64,000 nucleotides of DNA from Liolophura sinensis (lineage: Eukaryota; Mollusca; Polyplacophora; Chitonida; Chitonidae), in the NCBI RefSeq assembly GCF_032854445.1, contig NC_088295.1, positions 67,239,058 to 67,303,057 on the forward strand. Reading direction: 5' to 3'. The notes under the pieces are model-generated. The model saw only the letters and a program-made list of their open reading frames with translations. It was not told where the DNA came from and made no database searches. Below, in pieces: positions 36,641 to 48,624 of this stretch (the first letter of the stretch is position 1; each line of letters opens with the position of its first letter). The position numbers and the translations under genes are program-made.

Positions 36641-38024
36641 ACCGCAAACTCGACCATGAGTATACTTCTGTATGTACAAGTAGCATATATTTGACACATG
36701 AGCCATGGCTTTGCCAATTGGTAAAAACTGTCTCTTTAAATTTTTGAAAAGCAGTAATCTTTATTGTCGTATAACGTCGTACACGTATCACACAAATATA
36801 ACAATATCACGCAAGTGGACTTATGTAGTGTTCACCATGGCAAGCCATTTTGGTATTTATACTCCAATAGCACATGTGCACTATAATTGTAAATGTGTCA
36901 TATTATTTTGTATATATGTACATATAGATCTACTGCACATATATGCAAATCTCTTGTACATACATATGTACAAATAAATATTTATTCCACATATGTACAA
37001 AAGATCTGTACATATGTAAACATTAAAAGCAGCAATTTTGTACAAAAGTGTTCCACAAATGTACCAGTAAAAGAGGGGTTTTAAAGGACAAGACAGCACC
37101 TGGCTTAAACACATTTCAATCGAAATCTGGATAGCCAAGCTCTCTGAAAAGTATCATACTTTATTATTTTATTGAAATTTCAACGAATAACATATACAAC
37201 AAAATGACAATACTGCACACATGACTGATGTGAATTAAGGCAGCAATCTTGAGAATTTTATCCAATCAAACACGTTGCTATCAGATTTCGCGGCCTAAGC
37301 TGTGACATCATTTTCAGATCATTTACAACGATTTATTTATGTGTGGCCGAATGGCCGTTCCACGCAGTGTTGTGGAACAGTGTTTACGGACCACCACAGA
37401 CGTAAAATCAGTTGATTTACAAGCCGTGTAATATACAACGGCGGTATCACAAATTATGTCAAACAGCAGCATATCGTATCGACGCAAATAGCATTCATCT
37501 CTGACCTTGAACCTACTTAGACACGCTGTTCAAATTATTCAATTACATTTTTATGTCGTATATTGAGCGTTTCGTCAGTATGTAGTTGCTAGATAACAAA
37601 TAGTAGAGTCAGTGTAAAAATTCATTAGGTATCCCAAACGGTTTAAGGGAATGAGAAGAAGGCATCTCATCGGACAACGTTTACAATTAATTAAATCTTA
37701 CGGTAAATTTTTTTTCTCTAAATTTTTAGAACAGGAGATTTTTAATTTTGCCCTTCTGTCTTTCTCACATAGAGAGGATGCTTTTCTGTTTTCTTTTATG
37801 AAATACAGTAAAATTATTGAAACCCAGTGTTCAAGCCGAGATGTTTTCTCTGGCGTCCGCGATAACTAGGTCAGAACTGCTCTCATCTTAGAGGCAAGCA
37901 CTACAAAAGTTGTATTGTAATTTTATAACGATTTAAAAGGGGTCAGAATTACTGGTACAAGAACAACCCCTCCGGAGGCTACCACCTTTTGCACAAACGT
38001 AAAGGATTGACATAGTTCCCTAGT
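36641..38024. other. No recognised gene
   Basis: AT-rich. 36900-37040 has repeated ACATATGTACA palindromes (ACATATATGCA, TACATACATATGTACA), giving overlapping frames on both strands that I do not believe. Confidence 0.4.
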
Positions 38025-38317
38025 CATATGGAATAGAGTGAGTGAGAGCTTGGGGTATAACGTCGTGCTCAACAATTTTTTAGTCATATGACGACGAAGG
38101 AATCCTTAAGGTGTATGTGGTGTGCCTCCTTGTTGCAGGACGGATTTCCACCTCTCTTTTATCTAGTGCTGCTTCGCAGAGACGACTTACCTAAGGTAAG
38201 TAAGCGGCCCCGCCCGAGCCATTATACTGATGTGGGTCAACCAGTCGTTGCACTATCCCCTTCATGCTGAACGCCAAGCGAGGAAATTACTTCCTCTTTT
38301 AAAGCATATTGAATAGA
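38025..38317 (-). mobile_element. SINE family C, truncated copy with target-site duplication
   Basis: Body about 38038-38304. Flanked by CATATGGAATAGA (38025-38037) and CATATTGAATAGA (38305-38317), a 13-bp duplication with one mismatch. The tRNA-like head is absent, as expected of a 5'-truncated retroposition product. Confidence 0.85.
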
Positions 38318-38535
38318 ATACGACATTCAATATTCCCTGGATCTTAAGAAAATATTTTACAAGGGATTTGTATGAATATGCCCTAAATCAAATGGGCCAG
38401 CGTGCCCCACATTTAGAAAGAAAGGAATTCCCCTCCCGCTGTTTTTCACATATCATTCACTTTCTCACGTAACAAGAATCAAAAAAGTATGCTTATTCAG
38501 ATATATATAACTAGAACTTATTTCAAATATGGTTT

Positions 38536-39607
38536 CTAGATTCGCACCTGTCTCTTTGCGAGGATATTCCTCAGTGTTCCTTCGTTTGCCTGAAGAAGTT
38601 TACAGTCAGTCAGTGAAAACGTGACATTACCACTCCAGTCACTGAACTCTACCTCATGCACACCCTTTTGTCTTAAAGCATGGCCACAAAAGTCGTTTAC
38701 GGTTGTTAACGCTTGTCTAAATTTTGACACTTCGACGGCAAATGTCTCCCCACCTCTTTGAACGTATTCATTAAGTTTATTGTTGAAATGCTCATATATT
38801 GCATAATCCGCTTCTGCCCATGCGCGGTGTTTGGCAACGATGTCTTCCATTTGCATCATATCCGGAAAAATTTCAGGTTTTTGTTTCAGATTATAACTGA
38901 TGTCTTTGTACGACCAGCGCATGACTCTCCTAAACATAACAAGAGATTCGTCCATTTTCTCCAGAATCAGCACTGCGGAGAAATCTCTGTCTATTGTCGA
39001 TATCAGTTCCTTTATCAAGGAATCGTTGTGAAAACAGTCCGGGGGCATACCAAAATATCGGGCGTAAGGATTATTCGTTAGGGAAATCTGTTGAGCCCAC
39101 TGTTTTTCAAAACGACCTGGGTTTTCAAGGAAGTCTTTAACACTGATGGTAGTAGACTTGCCATCCTTAGTATTGGGGTTTTGGATGGCGGACTGAAGAT
39201 GAACCAGCGGATGCCTGAGGACGGTAATGTAGGGCGTATTCACCCGTAAAAATTGGCGAAGAATAGTCGGGTTGTAGATCAGCTCTGTGACGGCGGTGTG
39301 ATACGGCCGTAAAAAGGAGTTCTGAGCCTTTGGGCTTGTACCCAGCCGATCTGTTGATTCACCTCCTTTTGTAAGAATGGTTGACAGACCATGTGTTATT
39401 GTATAGCGCCAGATAACTGACCCAATTGTTTCCCTTGCTTCGGTGAAAGGAATCGTGAGCAAAAACACGCGCCGGTGAGGATCAGTATCAGTAAGGCTGG
39501 CAGTGTTCACACTTACAGGATAGCCTATCAACATCCTCCAAAGATAATGCCCCAGGATGAAAACAACAACCACGTATACAGACGTTTTTATATTACGCTT
39601 CCACTGA
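38536..39607 (-). CDS. Galactose-3-O-sulfotransferase-like Golgi protein
   Basis: Members of this family move sulfate from PAPS to the 3-OH of galactose on glycolipids or glycans in the Golgi. The exon codes for 356 residues. There is a hydrophobic anchor (VYVVVVFILGHYLW) near its start, as in type II membrane proteins. A region follows that aligns with the family's 5'-phosphosulfate loop (VFLLTIPFTEARETIGSVIW), then the 3'-phosphate motif ITVLRHPLVHLQSA, and the family-typical ILEKMDESLVMFRR and W-YKDISYNLK blocks. The loop is degenerate: the expected Lys and most Ser/Thr are absent, so catalysis is doubtful. The frame continues upstream to an ATG at 39675, but those 22 residues are T-rich intron-like sequence. 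An acceptor at 39608-39609 matches the one in the paralogue at 46468, so I start the exon at 39607. The first coding exon is not identified. Confidence 0.8.
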
Positions 39608-41650
39608 CTTTGACCATGAAAATAAATAAATAAACAAATAAACAAAAACAGCAAGATTAAAGTTTTCGCAAACATGTCATCAGTGTTATACCTTTAGTCA
39701 GCCGGGAATTACACGGTTTCCCACAAAATGAGTCTTGTGTATATCAAGAATACACTTCATAATTCTCTTTTTTACAATAAATTTGAAATGGCATACATTT
39801 TGTTTGTTTTTCCCACATTGTCGTAAATTAACTGCATTCTAATAGTGTTGTTCCTTGTCAGTATTTTAATATAAATCCACGCTTGCACATAACTAACTGG
39901 TCGAGGTGATCTCATTACTTACATAACATGTCACTAATTTATTGAAGACAGAGTAAATATCAGAATATAAGTACATATATTTTGCTTTTAATTACGGCAT
40001 GGAACTGAAGGTCATAATTCACAAAGAATTAATGTAATAAGTTTCTGGTAGAATGAGACAAATCACATGCAGGAATATTGTCCTGTTAGTAGCAGGATAG
40101 TGTTGCCTTTTGACCCTGTTTAAAATCTCTTTAATCAGCATCAGGCAAAGACAGACTAACCAATCCACTGACTAACCAACCCACTGACTAACCAATCGTT
40201 GCTATGCCCAAAAGACAGCTATAGCTACCATAGACATACTCTCTCCACGACAGTGACAATGACAAAACAGTCCCAAATATATACCATGTGGCTAAGGGAT
40301 TCTCGTCCACAGTGCATCTTTGAGCATTCCTGATCTCGTGGGAAAATGCGTGAAAAGCGAACTCCTAACTTAATTCATACCTATATCCTGTAAGACGCAT
40401 CTGAAGCTAGAGATCACGGGATCTCCTAGGTAACAAACGGTGTTTTGGAAGAAAATGGTCCTTCTAACGTTATTGCACAGGAAAATGCCTATTTTTGAAT
40501 CGCTGTGAGCGATCTTGTATCCGTTGGATTTGTATAATTTTAAGCTTTCCAGATAGCCTGAGTATTTGTGCAGAGCTTTGGTGATGTTATTTTGTACAGC
40601 GAAGTGGTAAAAAGTGACCTTTTCCCCAGTGTTATAACATTAGATGGCCATTTTGTTTTAGACACGAAAGGGTGGTCACGTGGCCTCCAATTTCTGACCC
40701 GTCTTACAGAATACGACAGTAAGCAGATAGCCTATCAGTAAAAATATCTCACGTCACTATGAAATTCTCGATTCACATTGTAGCGTGGAGCATTGCTGAT
40801 CTCGCGGGATAATGCGTTGAAAGCTGACCCTGCACCAAACTTCGCCAGTCCCGAAAAACAATGTGCACACCTTAAAACCACATGAAAAACGCTTACCTGA
40901 CTGGAAGAAAGCTGAACTGGATTTCAGAATAAAATACAACAATAACCACGTGGTCGACCCACATTCAAACAAGCAAAATCAACCGTATATATACCAACCT
41001 TACGGTAGCGGCGTTTAGTCTTGAACATGCCATCGAAATTAGTCAGGCCAGCTAGCCTTAACGACGCTTCTATCGGATCGCACTGAACCCTGACAGAGTA
41101 AAGTATAAGATATAAGGATATACACGCTGGTCACAGATGTACATATGTAGTGCTACGTCACAATGTGGACTGAAATAGAAGTTCAAGACAACTTATCCTC
41201 TTGCGTCCGCCTTAAATCCCTATCAGCTATATCTATAAGCTAAAGAAATGCACAAAATTATTGAGCTGCCAACACCTGGGCTTACCGAAGTGTTACGGGG
41301 AAAGAGTCACCTTGTATAAGTCCTAGATTACAGCTTACAAAGTAGTACCACATGGATTTTGTGCACTCCTCAGCGTATATGTAGGTCACATTCATCATTA
41401 AACTGGTTTGAGAAAAGGGGCTTACGAGTCGTCCACGTGCGTGTTTACAGTCTAAAACTATTCTGTTAAAAGTGGCTAAACTTATGGTAGCATTACTCAA
41501 AAAACATAATATTATGTTAAATTTAAAGTAGAAGAAATGGTCTTTAATATATTTTTTTATTTTTATTTTTTTCAGAAGAAAAGGGTATTTGAGAAAAAAC
41601 AGTTGTGTGCTGGGTTTTTGGAACTACAATTTGGTATAAATACCCAAAAA
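39608..41650. other. Upstream region of the sulfotransferase gene
   Basis: This should contain the missing first exon and promoter (minus strand), but I could not place them. It holds a 16-bp CCACTGACTAACCAA tandem at 40157-40198. It also has two related ~85-bp segments (40285-40370 and 40745-40830) sharing GAGCATT-CTGATCTCG-GGGA-AATGCGT and GAAAGC-GA. Confidence 0.4.
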
Positions 41651-41654
41651 GTTA

Positions 41655-41865
41655 ATTTGTTAGAATGTATTCTGTTATTGCAACAGATTATTCTGTTAAG
41701 TATAACACATGTATTATATTAATTAGCATAACGAGTCTATTAGATTAACAAACTATTATGTTGAATATGACACAATATTGTGTTATAATAACAGGATACA
41801 TTCCAGTATCACTCAAACAAGACTTTGTGTTAAAATTAACAGATTAATTTTTGAGTGTATCGTTT
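41655..41865. repeat. Interspersed repeat, copy 2 (TTAACAGA family)
   Basis: The right end matches 2058-2135. An inverted counterpart of the end (ACTCAAAAAACATAATATTA) occurs at about 41494, so the element may span 41490-41865 with short terminal inverted repeats. Confidence 0.5.
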
Positions 41866-41885
41866 TTGCATAGTAATGTTCTATA

Positions 41886-41948
41886 AAATGAATGAATGAT
41901 TATGACTTAACGCCACATCGGCAATATTTCAGCCATATCGTGGCGAGT
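41886..41948 (+). repeat. Short interspersed repeat family D, copy 2
   Basis: Nearly identical to 32960-33022 and ends at the same GTGGCGAG. Confidence 0.75.
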
Positions 41949-42329
41949 GTTCTATATAAGGATATGATGCATGTTTAACATATTTACTTGAATGTAAATT
42001 TGTTATTCATATTCAAACACATGAATTTAATATTTATGAATACATTCAAAATATAAATAATCAAAATCTGGATTGTGCACATTTGTTAGCTGAAAAGACC
42101 AAATTGTAGTGCTTAAGTATTTATAAAACATGTGTTACATACTCATTTATAACATTATTACACAAAAACAATATATATCAAGCGACACCACCATACAAAA
42201 GATTGTGTCTTTTTCTGTTTGAAGAAAAATCAAAAAAGACATAAAAGGCCATATTGACAATTAACTTGTCGCACTCTCTCATCCGAACTTTTTATGTTTG
42301 CTCCACCTTTAACATCTCATTTATTTATA

Positions 42330-42605
42330 CTTTTATTTATTTATATTTTTATTTATATAATTGTTGTTTAAAGCCATACTCAAGAATATTTCACTTTTAT
42401 GACAGCGGTCAGCATTATGGTGTTAGGAAACAGAGCAGACTGCGCGGAAAACCCATGACCATTCGGAGTTTGCTGGCAGACTTTCCTACGTACACGTACG
42501 ACTGGAGACGAAGCTAGCACGAGCTGGAATTCACGAAGGCCGCATTAGTGGGAGGCTCGGGGGTCATTGTACTGCACTACGACGCTAACCACTTGGCAAC
42601 GCAAT
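42330..42605 (-). mobile_element. SINE family A, minus copy
   Basis: TTTATTTATTTATATTTTTA tail, CATACTCAAGAATATTTCAC, CAGCATTATGGTGTTAGGAA, AACCCATGACCATTCGGAG and a decayed head with CTAACCACTTGGCAACGC. Confidence 0.75.
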
Positions 42606-43337
42606 AGTGTTACAATACAATTTACGTTACTGTAATGTAACACAACAGCCTACCTCTTACATAAGATTTTAGAACTTAACAACCAAGAATGCTTTTATAA
42701 GTCTCATTTGGATTCGGCTGAGACATTTTGATAGTTTGGGGATCGGCGGATGATACAGGGAATGGATCAATCGACAAAACATCCCAAATGCACAAGTGTC
42801 CAGTGGCCGTCTACATGTTACACGAGGGCTTTGGTATTCCTTACTATTCATGTTGTAAATTTGTCAACTTCAACCTCAAAAATATATATGCCCCAACTTT
42901 CACGTGATACCATGCCATACCTCCACATGCAACTTGAGATGTTTTCTCTACAACATATCAAAAAATCATCCTAGCATGACCACCAGTTAAAAAAAACTGG
43001 TGAATAGATGACCCGGGTTATGGAGTCAGACACCTGTATAGGATATAACTGGAAATAAGTAATAATATATCAGGTAAGCGTTTTAATTGTGCTTTTTTAT
43101 TAACACAACCCCTCACTCCTGATGACAATACAAACGACCCTATCAGCGTCATTCAGCTGGGGGTTGACCAAAATGGACACCGCTGTTCGATACTTTCTTG
43201 AAAATAACCTGTATAAATGTATATCATTTATCGCCGTACTGCATTCTTAATCTTCCTCATTTGAGGCCACTACTCCATGACTATAGCGCCTGTTCGAATA
43301 CAACTTCCGTGTGCACCATGACACTCTTCTCTACTGT
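42606..43337. other. No recognised gene
   Basis: AT-rich, with overlapping short frames on both strands at 42669-42974 and no splice support. Confidence 0.4.
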
Positions 43338-43790
43338 GATAGTGAGATAGAAAAAAGACACTGTCCACTACTGTGATAGTGACAGAGAAATAGACACTGT
43401 CTAATACTGTCATAATGAGAGAAAAAAGACACTGTCCACTACTGTGATAATGAGAGAAAAAAGACACTGTCCACTTCTGTGATAGTGAGAGAAAAAAACA
43501 CACTGTCCACCTCTGTGATAGTGACAGAAAAAGGACACTGTCCACTACTGCGATAGTGAGCGAAAAAGAACAGTCTTCCACTACTGTGTTAGTGAGAGAG
43601 AAAAAATACCCTGTTCACTACTGTGAGAGAGAAAAAAGATACTGTCCGTTCCTGTGACAGTGAGAGAAAAAACGACACTGTCCACTACTGTGACAGTAAG
43701 TGAAAAAAATACACTGTCCACTACTGTGATAGTGAGAGAAAAAAGACACTGTCAACAACTGTGATAGTGGGAGAAAAAAGAACGTTATTT
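43338..43790. repeat. 35-bp minisatellite of hairpin-forming units
   Basis: About 12 copies of a unit of about 35 bp: CACTGTCCACTACTGTGATA then GTGAGAGAAAAAAGA. CACTA and TAGTG within the unit are inverted around CTGTGA, so each copy can form a small stem-loop. The minus-strand frame 43270-43581 is a by-product. Confidence 0.9.
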
Positions 43791-43979
43791 ATCAGGCACA
43801 CAACACGATTACATGAAATAAATTAAGGTGAATTAATTTCAATTCAAGCCAATACAACTCTTTCCTTTTGAGTCCGATTTGTTTTATTTATCTGTTGGCC
43901 AATGAGGAAGCGGGCTGAATTTCTTTTTGGATACTTTGAACCGCAAACGTCATGTAAGATAAATACTCTGGGGTCAGTC

Positions 43980-44475
43980 CATTTGAATATGTATTCACGT
44001 AAGTGTGCTGAAAACGATATTTGAATAATCTACTGTACACACACATGTATCAATGATAATAATACTAAAATGTGTTACAAAAAGCTTAATGAATAACTCC
44101 TGATACAGACACATGTATCAAAGATTCACATTTATAGGTGTTTTTCCCAGATATTTATGACTAATCCAAACTACAAAAACACTTATCATAATGTTACATA
44201 AATGTTCCACATTGTTTATGGATAATCTAGGATACAGACATGTGTACAATATATTCACATAAGTATATTTCAAGAGCATTATGAATCTAGGACACATAAA
44301 TGTGTTACAAAGATATTTATGTGTAATGCAAAGGCGCCATACACTATCTGAGATATAAACAGCTGTATAATATAATCCCACACGTGTGTTACAAAAGCTT
44401 TATGGATATCCAGGATACAGCCGCATGTATTATAGATTCTCATAAGTGTGTTACAAGAACGTATATGAATGACAT
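43980..44475. repeat. Degenerate ~80-bp tandem repeat
   Basis: Phrases such as CATAAGTGTGTTACAAAAGC, TTTATGGATA and AGGATACAGACATGTGTA recur five or six times with heavy divergence. Confidence 0.6.
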
Positions 44476-45944
44476 TGGTGCCACCGTAACATGAATTACC
44501 TTGCAGGGTCAGAGTCAGATTTTCTCCACTGTGCTGTTTGTAAGTAACAGTTTACTTCCTTGTACATACTATCATAATATTTTAGAACTCTTCTGTGTTA
44601 GAGGTGCGCTTGACATGTCTACTGTGAAATGAGAGCACGTTTTATTTTCTCAGTCAGATCTGCATAGGTTTATGTATACCACAGTGTCAGTATTATTAAG
44701 AAATTGATTGCCATAAATGTCACACGGTTTATGATGTTTTATTTGTAAAATAATACTGAAGTACAATTTTTGACATGCATGTTGCACCACTACAACAACA
44801 GCATGCACATTAGATAACTTGTGAGATACTTCTGAAAGAAATGTACTTATGATGAAGACAGGTAGGGTATAGTAGAAATGTTTTCACAGAGATATTATGA
44901 CATTTTCTGAAGTTGCTGCCTTGCATTCATAAGTGAAAACTATTAATCTAAAATAATGTAAACATTAGCTCATGGGCGTAGACAAGCCCGTTCAGTTTTT
45001 ATTAAATTAGGGGGAACTACTCTCTCGGTCACTAAATTAAGGGGACAATACTTTGGTTAGCCTAACGAAGAATGTAACGTAACGCCATTTGTAGGGTGGC
45101 TTGTATCGTGGTGATTCGTTTTTCTTATTTCTTGACAGCTTTTTACCATACGTCAGAGATTCAAGTTAGAAACAGGTAGCGCTACTGGGAGTTGCAGATC
45201 ACTCTACAATAAAGACCATTGTGGACGTCACTCTCGTTTCGGATGCGTTGTATTTTACTGACTTGGGCCACTCTGCGGTTAACGAACTGGTATTCCTCCA
45301 TGGAAGAGGCAGAACATCCACCCTCTAAATGCAGTACCGTCGTAGGAGTAAAATAGTTCCAAAGGGTTAAACCTCAAATAAATAAATAAGTACAGAAATA
45401 TAGAAATAAGTAAATATAGGAATAAATAAATCATTGAATGAGGAACGCATGACTTGAAAACAGTCATTCTCGAACCGCGTGCAATGTTGAAGAGCATTAG
45501 AAACTGCATTGGAAACAGTAGATTTACGGTCACTTTTCCTGACCATACTGATGTACAGTTATAGGCCACAACAAACCACTGCAGAATCCGATGCTTGAAA
45601 AGCATTTTAATCAATTAGAAAAATTTTTAAAAAATAATGGAACTAATTTCTAGAACAGTGTTTAACGGTCTTTCATCTCAAATATACTCTGTGTTAGTGA
45701 TTTCCTTGTCATTCCTTGTCTTTGTATTATAATATCAATTCAAGGTAGACGTTTTGAAATGAGTGAAGTATCACTGTGATATAACATAGCAAAGTCATTT
45801 ATCCGTGAGGACATCACAAGGGCACTGTTATATTGTTAAAGATATACCTAGTTATGAGATACCGCTGAAGAAAACCAAGCATATAACGTCAATCTTATAA
45901 TAGTCCTTTTATGAGGGGGGGAATAGTCCTTTTTATGATTAGTT
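44476..45944. other. No recognised gene
   Basis: AT-rich. A run of AAATAAATAAATAAG-like sequence near 45380-45430 may be a SINE-tail remnant. Confidence 0.4.
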
Positions 45945-46468
45945 CTTTCCAGCTGGTTACCTAGCTGTCCCGGTTTCTGCAGAATGGCTTTGAGATAGTT
46001 TGTTATTGCATATCGCCAGATCACCTTACCAATCGTGTCCGCTCAAGACCATGGAATCATCAACATGAACAGGGGCCTCCGTGGCTCAGTTGGTTAGCGC
46101 GCTAGCGCAGCGTAATGACCCAGGAATCTCTCACCAATGCGGTCGCTGTGAGTTCAAGTCCAGCTCATGCTGGCTTCCTCTCCAGCCGTATGTGGGAAGG
46201 TCTGCCAGCAGCCTGCGGATGGTCGTGGGTTTCCCCCGGGTTCTGCCCGGTTTCCGCCCACCATAATGCTGGCCGCCGTCGTATAAGTGAAATATTCTTG
46301 AGTACGGCGTAAAACACCAATCAAAAAAAAAAAAAAATCAACATGAACACGCTGTTTTGTGGAACAGCACAACCTGTGGTCGATTCGAGATGGTTGCCCT
46401 GGACGTGCCACCAAAGATAACACACTACCGGTAAGATGAAAGTACCAATCACCATTCCTTTCCAGCAA
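45945..46468 (-). pseudogene. Broken galactose-3-O-sulfotransferase paralogue split by a SINE
   Basis: After removing the SINE at 46072-46336, the minus strand aligns with the first ~80 residues of the intact exon at 38536-39607. It has the same acceptor and phase (TTTTTACAG|T then a codon and TGG), a hydrophobic anchor (VIGTFILPVVCYLWW), then VFMLMIPWS, an in-frame TGA (46043-46045) and ADTIGKVIWRYAIT. Similarity fades near 45945, so most of the catalytic domain is absent. The stop, the insertion and the truncation make it non-functional. Its phosphosulfate loop lacks the Lys as well. Confidence 0.8.
46059..46349 (+). mobile_element. SINE family A, best full-length copy with target-site duplication
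   Basis: Body 46072-46336, flanked by perfect 13-bp ATCAACATGAACA duplications (46059-46071 and 46337-46349). Head GGCCTCCGTGGCTCAGTTGG with A-box (TGGTTAGCGCG), B-box (AGTTCAAGTCC), body GGTTTCCGCCCACCATAATG, tail GAGTACGGCGTAAAACACC and a poly(A)-like end. It is the reference copy for the family here. Confidence 0.95.
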
Positions 46469-46684
46469 CTGTAAAAACAAAAAAACAAAGTCGTCTGTCA
46501 AGATGTTTTTGCAAATACACATCCAATTTGACCTATTCTGAAAATTAAAAGAAAAATGTACTGCGGCTATACTAATTATAATTCTGTTTACTTATTTATT
46601 TGTTAACCTTTGGCAAGCTACTGAGAAACTTTCCCATATGTGATGAATATACATGTATGTTAAACAAGTGGTCGTCCACGATTC

Positions 46685-46852
46685 GGGGCCTCCGTGCCTC
46701 AGCTGGCTAGCTGACCTAGGAGCCAATCATCAGTGCGGTCGCTGTAAGTGCTGGCTTCCTCTCCGGCCGTACGTGACAAGGTCTGACAGCAGCCTGCGGA
46801 TGGTCGTGGGTTTCATATACGTCGCATAAGTGAAATATTCTTGAGTGATAAA
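46685..46852 (+). mobile_element. SINE family A, internally deleted plus copy
   Basis: GGGGCCTCCGTGCCTCAGCTGG, CTTCCTCTCCGGCCGTACG, AGCCTGCGGATGGTCGTGG and AAATATTCTTGAGTG; the middle and tail are deleted. Confidence 0.8.
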
Positions 46853-47711
46853 CAAAAGCACATGACCATGAGTAAACACACGGACTTCGTGTAACTACCG
46901 AGGATCATGATGCTATAACACGGTCACGTGGATATGTTTGAAATTCGAGCATGCGCAGTGGAAACAGCTATCCATTTTATTGCCACTAAGGGCATATGAA
47001 CAGTGCGAGCGGGGAATCTATAAAGTCCTTCTCCCTGTCTCCGGGACGTAAGAATGTAAGAATTTATGAGCGTCGAATCCTCCATGTCACTCTGGTGGCG
47101 TGAAAATCGGTTTTGTGTTCGAAAAATATTGCATCCTCAGAGCTCGCCATGTTTCGAATGAAGCGTTCAAACTCATTCGCTCGGCTTATATACAGCGTTA
47201 CCTTTTTCGCATTATCCCAGCGCTTCAAGTGAATGGAAGTCGGTATGTGTGCAGATGTTCTTTACGTAAAGCGACACGAACTAACTGTTCCTTGTTAACT
47301 GTAACTTGGAGGTGAGTCCTGGTATTGCCAGGGTTAGAAAGTGAATGCATTTTTGACCGGTAAATCGTTCCAGAGGACAATAGAATTATAGCTGTTGATT
47401 CTTGAAAAATAATCGGCAGCTGCATAACACTGGACTCCTTTTCGTAAGAGAAACACCTTGCAACAATTTTTCAACAATCGTCATTTGCTCGGCGTTTCTC
47501 TACTACGTGAATCAAGTATTCACGAAAATCAGTTAAGGCCAACATTATACTACTGTACCATCAAAGAAACGCCCGATGATGGAACGATGGAACGAAGCGA
47601 TATGACGAAAAGCAAGCATCGTCTCCGTCTCATCTTTTCTGTCGATGTACTTGAATCATTAAGCAAATATACTAAATTTACTGAATTTGTCTGCCTCATA
47701 AATGTCTTGGA

Positions 47712-47875
47712 AAGCCACGGCCATTCGCAGGTTGCTGACAAAATTTATGCTGTATAACAGGAGATGAAACCATGAGCTGGACTTGAACTCACAGCGACCG
47801 CATTGGTGTGAAGCTCCTCAAGTCATTGCGCTGCACTAGCACATTAACCACTAGTCCACACCTTAACCACTTCCC
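47712..47875 (-). mobile_element. SINE family A, tail-less minus copy
   Basis: CCACGGCCATTCGCAGGTTG, ATGAGCTGGACTTGAACTCA, CAGCGACCGCATTGGTG and a decayed head. The tail half is missing. Confidence 0.75.
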
Positions 47876-48512
47876 GACATTTGACCAAAACGGAAGGCTC
47901 GTTAAAAAGTACGGTGTACGAATGGAACAAAGTATTGTGACAAAAATACAAATCCACATAATTGTGGATGTGGAAATTTGGCACACTCGAGTTTAGAGAG
48001 TGCAGGGCAATATTAAAGATGACCATCACATGACAACACTTGTGGTGGACATTTTTTACCATTGTGATATAGGGCTGGTCAGTGAAATCACGTCACTGAA
48101 AATAACAGGTAACCTAAATTTTGCTTCCATGGAATTCGCCTATAGCGAATGAATTTTCCTGTCCAACGCTTTATGCATATGTTCGTTAGAGCCTTGATTA
48201 AAGAATTGCAAAAAAATAAATAAGACACTTGTTTATTTGTCAGCGATAACATTATTTGTTTACAGTCCAAATAAAGACTGATAAACATGGGTCGAAAGGT
48301 CCAAAATGTACATCAATAGGCAAAAGACAAGCAAATGTATTATGGTGCAAAGTTTCCAAATCTCATGTCCTATTTGTAAAGATCTTGTATAAACATTGTA
48401 TACTGGCAAAGGTGAGAACTAGTAATTATACATTACAGATAGCTATACATCCATTAGGCCACGAGGGGGACAACCTCTGCGATAACCAACTTATGTGAGG
48501 TGATAAGCGGCA

Positions 48513-48518
48513 TATAAA
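48513..48518 (+). promoter_or_regulatory. TATA box of the dioxygenase gene
   Basis: TATAAA (within CATATAAAGAGCGG) lies about 28 bp before an initiator-like CAGTC at 48540-48544. The GC-richer segment that follows ends in a strong donor, TTAAG|GTAAGC. Position and order fit a core promoter with a noncoding first exon. Confidence 0.5.
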
Positions 48519-48540
48519 GAGCGGTGCGAATTGATGAAAC

Positions 48541-48624
48541 AGTCGGGTCGGGACGTTATCCAGTTTGGAGAGACGCTGTTAGAGTAATCGCACAGAAGCA
48601 AAGGATACCTGTAGGAACGTTAAG
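48541..48624 (+). other. Inferred noncoding first exon of the dioxygenase gene
   Basis: It runs from the predicted start site (about 48541) to the donor AAG|GTAAGC at 48624/48625. There is no ATG in it. The matching acceptor would be TTTCCCTTTTAG, which ends at 49948 immediately before the ATG. The start site is inferred from the TATA box, not observed. Confidence 0.45.

Noticed and set aside
47458..47757. A 99-codon plus-strand frame whose end (VLESHGHSQVADKI) looks like a death-fold/CARD helix
   Set aside because: That end is encoded by an inverted SINE A segment beginning at about 47712, so the resemblance is accidental.
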